DNA of 64,000 bases from Comamonas odontotermitis (GCF_014207855.1 NZ_JACHKZ010000003.1:1-64000), one strand, 5' to 3'. Shown: positions 18,958-28,297, counted from the first letter of the stretch. Notes: generated by a model not told the origin, from the letters alone. Translations and numbers: made by a program.

Positions 18958-20597
18958 ACCCTTCTCGCATGAACCCTGCTCAATACCCGGTGCTGGCGCG
19001 GCGCAAGGGTGCACACCCATGGAAACTGGCAATTGCTGGCGACCGGGCACAGCGCGATGTGCCTGCCACGCCTCGGCCAGCGGGCAAGCGCCCGGGGCAG
19101 CCCCTGCCTGACCCCAGCGACTGGACGTTCGAGCTGATCGAGCGCTACCACGCAGCCATTGCCGCTACGGCAGAGCGCTACGGCCTCGACACCTACCCCA
19201 ACCAGCTGGAGGTGATCTCGGCCGAGCAGATGATGGACGCCTACGCCAGCGTGGGCATGCCCGTGGGCTACCGCCACTGGAGCTATGGCAAGGAGTTTCT
19301 GGCAACCGAGCGGCGCTACCGCCGTGGCCACATGGGGCTGGCGTACGAGATCGTCATCAACTCCAACCCCTGCATCAGCTACTTGATGGAGGAGAACACC
19401 ACGGCCATGCAGGCCCTGGTGATTGCCCATGCGGCGTACGGGCACAACAGTTTCTTCAAGGGCAACTACCTGTTTGGCATGTGGACGGATGCGGGCAGCA
19501 TCATCGATTACCTGCTCTATGCCCGCGACTTCATCGCCCAGTGCGAGGAAAAGCACGGGCTCGATACCGTGGAGCAGTGGCTGGATTCATGCCACGCCCT
19601 GGCCAACCTGGGGGTGGACCGCTACCGCCGTCCCTCCAAGAAGACCCTGGCGCGCGAGCGCGCCGAGCGCGAGCAGCGCGAGGCCTACGCCCAGCAGCAG
19701 ATCAACGAGCTGTGGCGCACCCTGCCTGCGCGCCCGGACAAGAACAGCCCCGCGCAGCACCACGAGCGTTTTCCCAAGGAGCCGGAAGAGAATCTGCTGT
19801 ACTTCATCGAAAAGAACGCCCCGCTGCTGGAGCCCTGGCAGCGCGAGGTGGTGCGCATCGTGCGCAAGATTGCGCAGTACTTCTATCCGCAGCGCCAGAC
19901 CCAGGTGATGAACGAGGGCTGGGCCACCTTCTGGCACTACACGCTGCTCAATACGCTGTACGACGAGGGGTGGCTCACCGACGGCGTGATGATCGAGTGG
20001 CTGTCGTCGCACACCAACGTGATCTACCAGCCGCCTGCCGGGCACCGCGCCTACAGTGGTATCAATCCCTATGCGCTGGGTTTTGCGATGTACCGCGACA
20101 TCCAGCGCATCTGCGAACACCCGACCGACGAAGACCGGCGCTGGTTCCCCGATCTGGCGGGAACGCCGTGGCTGCCTGCACTGCACCACGCCATGCAGAA
20201 CTACAAGGACGAGAGCTTCATCGGCCAGTACCTCAGCCCCCGACTGATGCGCGACATGCGCCTCTTCGCCATCCATGACGACGCCAGCGAGCGAGAGCTG
20301 CTGGTCAGCGCCATCCACAACGAAGACGGCTACCGCTCGCTGCGCCAGACGCTGTCGCAGCAGTACGACCTGGGCGCGCGCGAGCCCAATATCCAGGTGT
20401 GGAACGTGAACCTGCGCGGCGACCGTTGCCTCACGCTGCGCCACACGCAGTACCAGGGGCGGCCGCTGGCCGATGATGTGCAGGAGGTGCTCAAGCACGC
20501 GGCGCGGCTGTGGGGCTTTGGCGTGCAGCTCGAAAGCGTCAACGGAGACGGCGATGTGCCGGTGCTGCTGCATTCGGTGGCGCCTCCGCCTGCGTGA
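18954..20597 (+). CDS. SpoVR-family protein (YcgB-like)
   Basis: A 547-residue SpoVR/YcgB homologue, close to the usual length of about 500-520. Recognisable conserved stretches are YGLDTYPNQLEVISAEQM, the histidine-rich AHAAYGHNSFFKGNYLF, MNEGWATFWHY and PYALGFAMYRDIQRI. The ATG overlaps the yeaH stop, so translation is probably coupled. An in-frame ATG six codons in is an alternative start. In Bacillus SpoVR affects the spore cortex. In proteobacteria its genes travel with prkA and yeaH in a stress operon, and the biochemical role is unknown. Confidence 0.94.
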   Translation: MNPSRMNPAQYPVLARRKGAHPWKLAIAGDRAQRDVPATPRPAGKRPGQPLPDPSDWTFELIERYHAAIAATAERYGLDTYPNQLEVISAEQMMDAYASVGMPVGYRHWSYGKEFLATERRYRRGHMGLAYEIVINSNPCISYLMEENTTAMQALVIAHAAYGHNSFFKGNYLFGMWTDAGSIIDYLLYARDFIAQCEEKHGLDTVEQWLDSCHALANLGVDRYRRPSKKTLARERAEREQREAYAQQQINELWRTLPARPDKNSPAQHHERFPKEPEENLLYFIEKNAPLLEPWQREVVRIVRKIAQYFYPQRQTQVMNEGWATFWHYTLLNTLYDEGWLTDGVMIEWLSSHTNVIYQPPAGHRAYSGINPYALGFAMYRDIQRICEHPTDEDRRWFPDLAGTPWLPALHHAMQNYKDESFIGQYLSPRLMRDMRLFAIHDDASERELLVSAIHNEDGYRSLRQTLSQQYDLGAREPNIQVWNVNLRGDRCLTLRHTQYQGRPLADDVQEVLKHAARLWGFGVQLESVNGDGDVPVLLHSVAPPPA

Positions 20598-20611
20598 AGT
20601 GTTAGGTGGCA

Positions 20612-21121
20612 CTAGCCACGAGCAGGCCCGCGTTGCATCAGTGCCAGAATCTGTGCCTCGCTCAAGGCGGCGGATGCAATCAGCTCCACACTGCGGGCCC
20701 CGCAGCGCTGGCCCAGCTCTCGCAAGGCGCGGTGCTCTACACCGGTCAGGGCTCCAACGGCCTGGGCGGGCGAAGGGCAAGGATGCAGCAACATGTGTGG
20801 CGATGGCGCCAACCAGCGATTGACGCGCTTGAGCTTGAGATAGGACAGCAGTGCATGTTTCAGAAAGGCCTCCGCTGCTGCGTAATCGCTGATCAGGCAG
20901 CGGGGGTGGCCAAAAGGCTCGCTCAGAGTGGCCCCCGGGGTTTGTGCCACTGCCAGCCGCGCGGCGGCACCAGCGGCCAAAACACTGGGTTGTGGGCCTG
21001 CACGCAAGGCAAGCAAAGCCTCATCGCTCCATATGGCGTCGCTGTTGCTGCTGCGGATCAGGACGGCATCGGGTGCAATGCGCACATACAGCGTGTGCGT
21101 CAGTAAATTTCCAAAAGCCAT
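20612..21121 (-). CDS. Small MreB/actin-like protein, N-terminal domain only
   Basis: A 169-residue protein that I read as a divergent, truncated relative of MreB. AAGAAARLAVAQTPGATLSE and the following LISDYAAAEAFLKHALL line up with the MreB segment that has G-x-x-A-x-x-M-x-G-R-T-P-G and I-A-D-F-x-x-T-E-x-M-L. VGALTGVEHRALRELGQRCG aligns with the MreB T-x-V-E-R-R-A-I-R-E-S stretch. The phosphate-2 and adenosine-binding regions of full MreB are missing, so ATP hydrolysis is doubtful. Its ATG overlaps the cca stop as TAATG, indicating coupling. The similarity was judged by eye. Confidence 0.6.
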   Translation of the reverse strand: MAFGNLLTHTLYVRIAPDAVLIRSSNSDAIWSDEALLALRAGPQPSVLAAGAAARLAVAQTPGATLSEPFGHPRCLISDYAAAEAFLKHALLSYLKLKRVNRWLAPSPHMLLHPCPSPAQAVGALTGVEHRALRELGQRCGARSVELIASAALSEAQILALMQRGPARG

Positions 21122-22365
21122 TACTGCTCTGCCTTCATCTCCTGCGCCACTGCATGGCAGCGTGCCTCGTGCACCATCGCTCCAATCTCGGCGCCTTTTC
21201 GGCCAAGCTGGGCGGCGCGCCCTGCCACCTCCTTGGTGCTGACGGCTTGCGCCACGGCCAGCAGGCGCAGCAGTTGTTCGCGCTGCGGGTAGGGTTGGTC
21301 TTGCAGCCCGAGCCGCCCCTGGGCATCGCACTGGCAGGCAAGCAGCGCGTCGGCAAAGCGCGCGGGTTTGCGAAAGGCGTCACAGCGCTCCAGCAGCCGC
21401 ACCACGGCAGCGGGGGCGATGCCCGGGCTGCGGTGGATGTTGCCGTGTTCGGCCGCCACCAGCAGGGCGAGCTCGGCGCATTCGCTGGGTACGCGCAGGC
21501 GCTGCTGTACGGCGCGGGCCAGTTCCACACTGCGCTCTTCGTGGCCGATGTGGCGCGGCAATATGTCTGCCGGGGTCGTGCCTTTGCCCAAGTCGTGTGC
21601 AATGCAGGCCCAGCGCACGGCCAGCGGGGCATTCAGTTGGGCGGCGCGGTCCAGCACCATCATCACATGCACGCCGGTGTCCACCTCGGGGTGGTAGTCG
21701 GCCCGCTGGGGTACGCCCCACAGGCGGTCCAGCTCGGGCAGCAGGCGGGCGAGGGCGCCGCAGTGGCGCAGCACCTCGAACATGCGCGAGGGCTGCGCTT
21801 CCATCAGGCCGCGTGCCAGCTCCTGCCAGACGCGCTCGGGCACAAGGGCGTCCACTTCGCCCTCTGCCACCATCTCGCGCATCAGTGCCAGGGTTTCGGG
21901 GGCGACGGAGAAATCATGAAAACGCGCGGCAAAGCGTGCCAGGCGCAGAATGCGCACCGGATCTTCGCGGAAGGCATCCGTCACATGGCGCAGCACCTTG
22001 GCCTGCAGGTCCTGCTGGCCGTGATATGGATCAAATATGGCTTCGCTGCCCGTCCAGTCTGCGGGGGCCGCCATGGCGTTGATCGTGAGGTCGCGCCGCG
22101 CCAGGTCTTCTTCCAGCGTCACGTCGGGCGATGCGGCAATCGAAAAGCCGTGGTAGCCGCGGCCCGATTTGCGTTCGGTGCGCGCCAGCGCGTATTCCTC
22201 GTGGGTCTGCGGGTGCAGAAACACCGGAAAGTCCTTGCCCACGGTCACAAAGCCCTGGGCCTGCATTGCCTCGGGCGTCGTGCCCACCACCACCCAGTCG
22301 TGGTCGTTCACGGGCTGGCCCAGCAAACGGTCGCGCACAGCGCCACCCACCATGTAGATTTTCAT
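21121..22365 (-). CDS. cca: CCA tRNA nucleotidyltransferase
   Basis: A 414-residue enzyme, like the 412-residue E. coli Cca. It has the class II nucleotidyltransferase start [12 protein letters not shown], the D-x-D metal site in NDHDWVVVG, and [10 protein letters not shown]. The central head and neck regions follow, then a C-terminal HD domain ([10 protein letters not shown]) that gives phosphatase and phosphodiesterase activity in E. coli Cca. It adds or repairs the 3' CCA end of tRNAs. The start is the ATG giving [10 protein letters not shown]. It sits 10 bp downstream of the RpiR gene stop and is coupled to the MreB-like gene. Confidence 0.95.
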   Translation of the reverse strand: MKIYMVGGAVRDRLLGQPVNDHDWVVVGTTPEAMQAQGFVTVGKDFPVFLHPQTHEEYALARTERKSGRGYHGFSIAASPDVTLEEDLARRDLTINAMAAPADWTGSEAIFDPYHGQQDLQAKVLRHVTDAFREDPVRILRLARFAARFHDFSVAPETLALMREMVAEGEVDALVPERVWQELARGLMEAQPSRMFEVLRHCGALARLLPELDRLWGVPQRADYHPEVDTGVHVMMVLDRAAQLNAPLAVRWACIAHDLGKGTTPADILPRHIGHEERSVELARAVQQRLRVPSECAELALLVAAEHGNIHRSPGIAPAAVVRLLERCDAFRKPARFADALLACQCDAQGRLGLQDQPYPQREQLLRLLAVAQAVSTKEVAGRAAQLGRKGAEIGAMVHEARCHAVAQEMKAEQ

Positions 22366-22375
22366 CCGGGCAAGT

Positions 22376-23242
22376 TTACCTGCGGGGCGCCTGCACATAC
22401 ACACCGCTGTCGTGCAGCTCGCCCTCGGCAGCTTCGATGCGGGCGACGGCCTCTGGCCCGGCGCGGCTCACCAGCACTTCCAGCAGCGATTCGGCCAGGG
22501 CCTGCGCGGCAGTGACCGAGGGGAAGAACGACGGGCTGTTGACGGCAAACAGCAGGGTTTCGTCGGCGGCCAGCGACAGGGGCGACGCCAGGCTGTCGGT
22601 CAGCGCAAGCACCTTGCAGCCGCGCGCGCGCGCCAGCTCCACGGCCTGCACGGTTTCCTGCGAGTACGGCGCAAAGCTGATGGCCACCAGCACATCGCCC
22701 TTGTCCACGGCTCGCAGCTGCATTTCACGAACGCCGCCCATGCCTTCGAGCAGATGCACCGACTGGCGGAACAGGCGGTACACATAGACCAGGGAGAACG
22801 CGACGGGAAAGCAGGCGCGCATGCCCATCACATGCACCTGGGCGGCTTTTTCCAGCAGGCGGGCGGCGCTGGCGAGGCGCGGGGCGCTGTGCTGCTCGGT
22901 GGTGTCCAGGTTGCTGCGCTGCATGGCAAACATTTCGGCGGTGAGCTGCTTGTCGCGGGAGCGGCCGATCAGGCTGCGCGCCTTGTCGCCGTACTGGTTG
23001 GCGGAGTCGCTGCTCAAGCCCATGTCGCCCGTCAAGGCCTGCTTGAACTCGTTCCAGCCCGCAAATCCGCAGGTCTGGGCAAAGCGCACCAGGGTGGTGG
23101 GTGGCACCTGGGCGTGCTGGCCCACGGTACGCATCGATTGGGTCACCACGTCGCCTGGGTGGTCGAGCACGTAGCGGGCCACTTGCTGCAGCGAGGGGCT
23201 CAGGGATGCAAAACGGTCGCGCAGCTGGTCGATCACGCCCAT
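22376..23242 (-). CDS. RpiR-family transcriptional regulator (HTH + SIS domain)
   Basis: A 288-residue regulator. An N-terminal HTH of the RpiR type covers about 1-77 ([20 protein letters not shown], then [21 protein letters not shown]). A SIS sugar-isomerase-like domain covers about 120-250 and would bind a phosphosugar or related effector. Start choice is open: ATG at 23242 gives the family-typical length. An ATG at 23305 would add 21 residues but falls inside a palindrome that looks like an operator. It is divergent from the solute-binding protein gene and may control it. Confidence 0.87.
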   Translation of the reverse strand: MGVIDQLRDRFASLSPSLQQVARYVLDHPGDVVTQSMRTVGQHAQVPPTTLVRFAQTCGFAGWNEFKQALTGDMGLSSDSANQYGDKARSLIGRSRDKQLTAEMFAMQRSNLDTTEQHSAPRLASAARLLEKAAQVHVMGMRACFPVAFSLVYVYRLFRQSVHLLEGMGGVREMQLRAVDKGDVLVAISFAPYSQETVQAVELARARGCKVLALTDSLASPLSLAADETLLFAVNSPSFFPSVTAAQALAESLLEVLVSRAGPEAVARIEAAEGELHDSGVYVQAPRR

Positions 23243-23298
23243 GGTGGATTGGCTTTGTTGGTGGTTGAGGGAAATCACGGGTAGCCATTGTCGTTCAT

Positions 23299-23343
23299 GG
23301 AACATATGATCCAATTTATAAAAAATAGGAACATTGGTTCTGT
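23299..23343. promoter_or_regulatory. Candidate operator between rpiR-type regulator and binding protein gene
   Basis: A 14-bp palindrome GGAACAT-ATGATCC (23299-23312, one mismatch) is followed 19 bases later by a second GGAACAT with GGTTC beyond it (GAAC-ATTG-GTTC). An AT-rich tract, TTTATAAAAAATA, separates them. Two similar half-site repeats in a divergent region suggest regulator binding. That the adjacent RpiR protein is the binder is inference. Confidence 0.45.
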
Positions 23344-23393
23344 TGTAACGCCATAGGGCATTGAGGCGCCAAGAGGGCGCGAAAGGAAAGTCG

Positions 23394-24296
23394 ATGACGC
23401 AAATCAATTACACCGTGGCACGCCTGGCGATGGCCGCCGCAATGGTATGCGCCGCTGCCGGTGCCATGGCGCAGAGCGCGCCCACGCTGGACAAGATCAA
23501 GAGCACCGGAGCCATCACCCTGGGGTACCGCGAGTCGTCGTTCGGCTTTTCGTACCTGGATGCGAATTTGAAGCCCGTGGGCTACAGCATGGACATCTGC
23601 TACAAGATTCTGGACGCGGTCAAGGCCAAGCTGGGCTTGACCGACCTCAAGGTGGGTTACCAGGCTGTGACCTCGGGCAACCGCATTCCGCTGGTGCAGA
23701 ACGGCACGGTCGATCTGGAATGCGGCTCCACCACCAATCTGGTGGAGCGCCAGAAGCTGGTGGCGTTCTCGCCGGATATCTTCCGCTACAACGTGCGCAT
23801 GCTGGTCAAGAAGGATTCGGGCATCAAGGGCATTGCCGATCTGCAGGGCAAGGCGGTGGCCACCACCACGGGCACGACCTCGTTCCGCTTGTTGCGCCAG
23901 GCCGACAAGGCCAGCAACCTGGAGATCACCAATGTGCCGGGCAAGGACCATACCGATTCCTTCCTGCTGGTGCAGGGCGGCAAGGCCCAGGCCTTTGTGC
24001 TGGACGATATTCTGCTGGCAGGCCAGATTGCCAACGCACGCGATCCGCAGAACTACGAGATCGTCGGCGAGAGCCTGCGCACCGAAAACCAGGCGCTGAT
24101 GCTGCGCAACGACGACCCAGCCTTCAAGAAGCTGGTGGACGATACGGTGGCGGGCATGATGAAGTCCGGCGAGATGGAAAAGCTCTACAACAAGTGGTTC
24201 ATGTCGCCCATCGCGCCCAAGGGCATCAACATCAACTACCCGCTGAATGCGGAGACGCGCGATGCGTTCGAGCATCCCACGTCCAAAGGCATCTGA
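23394..24296 (+). CDS. Amino-acid-type ABC periplasmic binding protein (GltI-like)
   Basis: A 300-residue family 3 solute-binding protein with a signal peptide of about 25 residues ending AMAQ. The mature N-terminus LDKIKSTGAITLGYRESSFGFSYLD is typical of glutamate/aspartate-binding GltI. NGTVDLECGSTTNLVERQKLVAFS is the domain-1 ligand segment. The ATG at 23394 has AAAGGAAAG upstream. No permease or ATPase gene is adjacent, so it is an orphan binding protein serving a transporter elsewhere. A strong hairpin follows. Confidence 0.87.
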   Translation: MTQINYTVARLAMAAAMVCAAAGAMAQSAPTLDKIKSTGAITLGYRESSFGFSYLDANLKPVGYSMDICYKILDAVKAKLGLTDLKVGYQAVTSGNRIPLVQNGTVDLECGSTTNLVERQKLVAFSPDIFRYNVRMLVKKDSGIKGIADLQGKAVATTTGTTSFRLLRQADKASNLEITNVPGKDHTDSFLLVQGGKAQAFVLDDILLAGQIANARDPQNYEIVGESLRTENQALMLRNDDPAFKKLVDDTVAGMMKSGEMEKLYNKWFMSPIAPKGININYPLNAETRDAFEHPTSKGI

Positions 24297-24393
24297 GTTC
24301 GCAGCCGGAATCCGGGGCGTTCTGCACCCGTCCCCTTTGTCTGCACGCTTCGCGGCAAGAAAAGGGGAACGTTCAACGGTTACTTAAATGTTG

Positions 24394-24436
24394 ATAGCTG
24401 CCAGCGCTTTGCAGATAAGCGCTGGCAGCTATTTTA
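24394..24436. terminator. Perfect 16-bp hairpin of the dispersed repeat family, likely terminator
   Basis: ATAGCTGCCAGCGCTT (24394-24409) and AAGCGCTGGCAGCTAT (24417-24432) form a perfect stem with a 7-base loop, followed by TTTTATT. It lies between the binding-protein gene and the convergent GST gene. It is the best copy of a repeat found several times in the window. Confidence 0.8.
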
Positions 24437-24464
24437 TTGAACACCTTTAACGGCTTCAACGCCT

Positions 24465-25148
24465 TCAACGCTCGGCGCGGTAGGGCTCGTCCATCGGGAC
24501 AAAGTCCTTCTCTGCCAGGGCGCCGTCGATCCAGGCCTTGACGCCGGGCAATTGGTGCACGCGTTCGACGTAGGCGGCGATCTCGCCGGGCACGGGCAGC
24601 TGGTAGGTTTTCAGGCGCATGCAGACGGGCGCGAAATAGGCGTCGGCAACGCTGAACTGGTCAAACAGCAGGGGGCCGCCGTGCTGGGCCAGCAGGTGGC
24701 TCCACATGCTGCACAGGCGCTCCACGTTCTTGCGCACGCCAGCGTTGTCGCGCCAGACGATCTTGCCCACCTCGGCCAGATCGGCCTCGATGTTCATCGG
24801 GCAGGCGCCGCGCAGGGCGGTGAAGCCGCCGTGCATTTCGGCGCAGATGCTGCGGGCTGCGGCGCGGGCTGCCTTGTCCTTGGGCCACAGCGCCTTGTCT
24901 GGAAACTGCTCGGCCACGTATTCGGCAATGGCCAGGCTGTCCCAGACGGTGACGTCACCATCGCGCAGCAGCGGCACGGTGCCCGTGGGGCTGACGGTGG
25001 CCATGGTGCGCTTGAATTCGGACTGGCTGTCGAAACTGTCGAAGCGCACGTATTGCTCGTCAAAGGGAATGCCCGCCTGGCGCAGCAGCACCCAGGCGCG
25101 CATGGACCAGGAGGAGTAGTTTTTGTTGCCGATGTAGAGCTGCAGCAT
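24465..25148 (-). CDS. Glutathione S-transferase
   Basis: A 227-residue GST. The N-terminal thioredoxin-like domain contains NKNYSSWSMRAWVLL, where a serine probably activates glutathione. VSPTGTVPLLRDGD carries the cis-proline and WDSLAIAEYVAEQF the GSH-binding D-S pair. The helical C-terminal domain spans about 85-220. Such proteins conjugate or reduce electrophiles in the cytoplasm. The natural substrate cannot be told. The final start codon is followed upstream by two 15-bp tandem copies. Confidence 0.9.
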   Translation of the reverse strand: MLQLYIGNKNYSSWSMRAWVLLRQAGIPFDEQYVRFDSFDSQSEFKRTMATVSPTGTVPLLRDGDVTVWDSLAIAEYVAEQFPDKALWPKDKAARAAARSICAEMHGGFTALRGACPMNIEADLAEVGKIVWRDNAGVRKNVERLCSMWSHLLAQHGGPLLFDQFSVADAYFAPVCMRLKTYQLPVPGEIAAYVERVHQLPGVKAWIDGALAEKDFVPMDEPYRAER

Positions 25149-25182
25149 GGTCGGGGCGCAAAGAAGTGAGGGGAACCCGATT

Positions 25183-25212
25183 TATACCGCAGCCGCCTAT
25201 ACCGCAGCCGCC
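25183..25212. repeat. 15-bp tandem duplication (tataccgcagccgcc) x2
   Basis: Two identical 15-bp copies lie in the 66-bp gap between the MFS gene stop and the GST gene start on the minus strand. This is likely a slippage duplication with no visible function. Confidence 0.8.
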
Positions 25213-25214
25213 CT

Positions 25215-26804
25215 TCAACGCAACTTCCGCTGCACCACGACGAGAGCGGCCGTGACGGCCGCGACCACCGCCAGCCACTGGTACAGCTGCTGGCAGGCCA
25301 TGAAGAAGGCCTGGTGATCCACCATCTGCGCCAGCATCTCCAGCGCTGCGTGGCGGGCCTGCTGGGCCACCATGCCGTGGTGCTGCAGGGTGCTGGCCGT
25401 GGTGTCCAGCCACTGCTGCGCCGTGCTGTTGCCGGGCGTGATGCGGCTGGCAAGGTCGGAGTACTGGGCAAACTTGCTGTCCTGCAGCGCAACAGCGGCC
25501 ATGGCCGATGCCAGCGAGGCGGTCATCTGGCGCAGGATGTTCTTGCTCTGGTAACCCTTGGCAAAGTGCCGGGCGTCGAGCGCGCGCCAGGTGAGCGCCG
25601 CCACGGGCAGCACCATCAGCACGCCAAAGCAGCCCTTGATGGCGAGGGCGCCATACAGCGCGGCGGCGGGCGCATCCGGCGGCAGGCGGCTCATCCACCA
25701 CGCGGCGGCGGCCATGGTCAGGCACCCGGCCATCATCAATGCGCGCTTGTTGGCAATGGCGGCGCTGTAGCGGATGTAGACCACCGCTACCACCAGGCTG
25801 GTGAGCGCCGAGAAGCTGTTGAGCCAGCCGGTGGTGAGCAGCGGAATGCCCAGGCCCCGCTCGGCATACTGGGGAAACAGGTAGTTGCTGAAGTTGACGA
25901 CGAAGTAGTACACCGCGTAGAGCGCTAGGCCCGCCAGAAAGCCGGGGCTGGTGAGGTCGCGCAGGTGCAAAAGCGGCTCGTCGTGCCGCCACTGGTGCAG
26001 ACCGAACAGGCCCAGCAGCAGCACGCCGGCGAGTACCAGCAGCGCCAGGTGCTCGGGGCGGTCGAACAGGGCGTAGCGCGCCTCCGAAAAGCTCCACTGC
26101 ACACAGCCGATGGCCAGTACAAAGAGCAGGAGCGGCGTGATGCTCCAGCGCACGGGCCGCTCGCTTTTGCCCAGGGCGGCGGGCAGCAGGCCGTATACGC
26201 CCAGCGCCATCAGCGTTGATAGTGGCAGCACGCTCCAGAACACCCAGCGCCAGCCCCAGTTGTCGACCAGCCAGGCGGCGCCCAGCGGTGCTATGGCACC
26301 CACGGCAAAGATCATCAGCATGTAGACGCGCGTGGCCTGCGGGCGTTGCTGCACGCCAAACATCATCGGAATCAGCACCCGCGTGCTGATGAAGAAGGCT
26401 CCGCCGCCCATGCCCTGCACCAGGCGCGCGGTGGTGATCTGCGCCAGCGAATTGGCGCTGGCCGAGGCCACATCGCCCAGGCCGAACAGCAACAGCGCCA
26501 GCAGCAGGTAGTTGCGGTAGCCGAAGTGGCGCGAGAGCCACTGCTGCAGCGCAATCATCAGCATGCTGCCCACGGCGTAGGCGGCCTGTACCTGGGCAAA
26601 CTCGCGCGGCGCGGCGCCGATGCCGCCCAGAATGTGGCTGGAGCCGAAGACGAACATGCCGTTTTCGAGAAACTCCATGCCCACCAGGCCGCCAAGCAGC
26701 AGCATCAGCAGCCGCTGCTTTTCCCAACGCCGCCAGGGTCTCCAATCTCTTCCATCGGCCCGGTGCATCCAGCGTGCCCGGACATGCCCGCGGCCGGCGG
26801 TCAT
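25215..26804 (-). CDS. MFS transporter, DHA2/EmrB-like drug:proton antiporter
   Basis: A 529-residue membrane protein with about 14 hydrophobic segments, typical for the DHA2 (EmrB) subfamily. VQAAYAVGSMLMIALQQWLSR and ARLVQGMGGGAFFISTRVLI fit motif A and C regions of MFS exporters. A periplasmic C-terminal loop precedes the last segment (QWLAVVAAVTAALVV). Its ATG overlaps the marR stop as ATGA, so regulator and pump are translated together. Drug or organic-acid efflux is likely; the substrate is unknown. No EmrA-type adaptor gene is next to it. Confidence 0.88.
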   Translation of the reverse strand: MTAGRGHVRARWMHRADGRDWRPWRRWEKQRLLMLLLGGLVGMEFLENGMFVFGSSHILGGIGAAPREFAQVQAAYAVGSMLMIALQQWLSRHFGYRNYLLLALLLFGLGDVASASANSLAQITTARLVQGMGGGAFFISTRVLIPMMFGVQQRPQATRVYMLMIFAVGAIAPLGAAWLVDNWGWRWVFWSVLPLSTLMALGVYGLLPAALGKSERPVRWSITPLLLFVLAIGCVQWSFSEARYALFDRPEHLALLVLAGVLLLGLFGLHQWRHDEPLLHLRDLTSPGFLAGLALYAVYYFVVNFSNYLFPQYAERGLGIPLLTTGWLNSFSALTSLVVAVVYIRYSAAIANKRALMMAGCLTMAAAAWWMSRLPPDAPAAALYGALAIKGCFGVLMVLPVAALTWRALDARHFAKGYQSKNILRQMTASLASAMAAVALQDSKFAQYSDLASRITPGNSTAQQWLDTTASTLQHHGMVAQQARHAALEMLAQMVDHQAFFMACQQLYQWLAVVAAVTAALVVVQRKLR

Positions 26805-27382
26805 GGCGCTGCCGGATCGTCGGTGCGTGCTAGTTTTTTTGATTTGCTGGCGCGCGCGGATCGGGCGCTGGCGGCTTTTTTCTTCTGGGCATCATCGGCA
26901 ATGCCGGTTTCCAGGCCGGCGAGCACCTTGCGCAATTGCTGGCGCATGGCACCCGTGCCTTCCTCGCCCAGCACGGCCCAGGTCTGCAGATGCACGGCCT
27001 GCACCAGCGGTATGGCTTGCTCCAGCAGATGGGTGCCGCGTTCGGTCAGCGCCAGCTGCAGCGCGCGGCGGTCCTGCGTGTCGGCGGTGCGCACGGCCAG
27101 CGCCTTGGCTTCCAGGCTGTCGAGCAGGCGGGTGACCTGGGTGCGCGTGGCGTCCAGCGATATGCTGAGGGTGGAGGGGCTGATGGGCTCGTGCACACTG
27201 TCCGAGAGGAGGTACAGCGCCAGGTATTCGCGCATGTGCAGACCCAGCGGCGCCAGTGCGGCGTCCATGCGCTGCTCAAGCAGGGCTGCGGCGTGCTTCA
27301 GGAGCCGGGTGGACGCGACCGCGTCTATCAAGGATTGCGGCTTGCCAGCCAGAATGCGCTCAAGTCGGGAATCGAAGCTCAT
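26801..27382 (-). CDS. MarR-family transcriptional regulator
   Basis: A 193-residue winged-helix MarR regulator. Dimerisation helices flank the DNA-binding core: EPISPSTLSISLDATRTQVT (recognition-helix region) and the wing DTQDRRALQLALTERG. A Lys/Ala-rich tail follows residue 165. It is the first gene of a two-gene operon with the MFS pump and lies directly downstream of a perfect AT-rich inverted repeat. Autorepression of the pump operon is the family's usual role. Confidence 0.9.
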   Translation of the reverse strand: MSFDSRLERILAGKPQSLIDAVASTRLLKHAAALLEQRMDAALAPLGLHMREYLALYLLSDSVHEPISPSTLSISLDATRTQVTRLLDSLEAKALAVRTADTQDRRALQLALTERGTHLLEQAIPLVQAVHLQTWAVLGEEGTGAMRQQLRKVLAGLETGIADDAQKKKAASARSARASKSKKLARTDDPAAP

Positions 27383-27394
27383 GGGGATGTTGTG

Positions 27395-27435
27395 AATTTA
27401 ATTTCATTTGTAATTATATTGTTTGAAATTAAATT
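27395..27435. promoter_or_regulatory. Perfect 12-bp inverted repeat upstream of marR-mfs (candidate operator)
   Basis: AATTTAATTTCA (27395-27406) and TGAAATTAAATT (27424-27435) are perfect inverted copies separated by 17 AT-rich bases. It starts 12 bp upstream of the marR start codon. MarR proteins bind AT-rich palindromes overlapping their own promoters, so this is a likely operator, possibly with the promoter inside it. Confidence 0.65.
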
Positions 27436-27555
27436 TGCAAGCGCCTGCAGGAGCAGCCAGGCTCCTGCAGGTATGGCTTTTCCCCAAAAAGCAGCCAGAG
27501 TGCACCGAGGGTGGGCGTTGGCTGCTATGGTATTTTCAATGCATGGCGCAGAAGC

Positions 27556-28128
27556 TCACACTGGCCAGACGACGCCATTGTCGTTCAGGATCGCGTCGAG
27601 CGGCAGATCGTGCGGCTCGGGCTCGAAATCGTCGACAAAGCCATCGGTAAAGCCCAGGCCCACGGTGAACGGCCGCGGCTCCAGCGCCGCCAGGGTGCGG
27701 TCGTAAAAACCGCCGCCGTAACCCAGGCGGTAGCCGCCCGGCCCGTAGCCCACGCAGGGCACGAACAGCAAGGTTGGCACGACCAGCTCGGTGTTCTGCG
27801 GCTTGGGAATGTCGTAGGCGTCCAGCTCCATCGGGCAGCCCGGGTACCAGGCATGGAAGGTGAGCGTCTTGTGCTGCTTGTTGACCACGGGCAGGCCAAT
27901 GCGGCGCAGCAGCGGCTCGTCCATCAACGCGCCGTCTTCCTTCCAGCGGTGCAGGGCGGGCAGCGGGTCGAACTCGCCCTTGATCGGCCAGTACGCACCA
28001 ATGACGGTGTCTTCGCGCTCGGTGAGCCAGAAACGCAGCACCTGCTGCAGCTGCTCGGCGCGCTCCAGGCGGTTGGGCATATTCAGGCGTTTTTCGATCA
28101 GCGCCTGACGCACGGCTTTTTTATCCAT
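27556..28128 (-). CDS. 5-formyltetrahydrofolate cyclo-ligase
   Basis: A 190-residue cytoplasmic enzyme that converts 5-formyl-THF to 5,10-methenyl-THF using ATP. The start MDKKAVRQALIEKRLN fits the family and has GGAGGG upstream; longer frames are non-conserved. The strongly conserved C-terminal stretch LGYGGGFYDRTLA binds folate and ATP. Family synonyms include YgfA and FthC. In many bacteria the 6S RNA gene lies just upstream of this gene, which fits the structured region found here. Confidence 0.92.
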   Translation of the reverse strand: MDKKAVRQALIEKRLNMPNRLERAEQLQQVLRFWLTEREDTVIGAYWPIKGEFDPLPALHRWKEDGALMDEPLLRRIGLPVVNKQHKTLTFHAWYPGCPMELDAYDIPKPQNTELVVPTLLFVPCVGYGPGGYRLGYGGGFYDRTLAALEPRPFTVGLGFTDGFVDDFEPEPHDLPLDAILNDNGVVWPV

Positions 28129-28297
28129 CGCGGGGAACCCTCCAAAAACTCTCGCGGTCGTTCCATTCTGACACCTGGCAGCCCCGCGCCAGGAAAAACG
28201 AGCTAGTAAAAACACCAGTCTGCTTGATGCATGTTGGCTATCGAGGTAAGCGCTTGTAAGAGCCGCCAACACAACCCTTGATACGTCGTTGCTTCGT

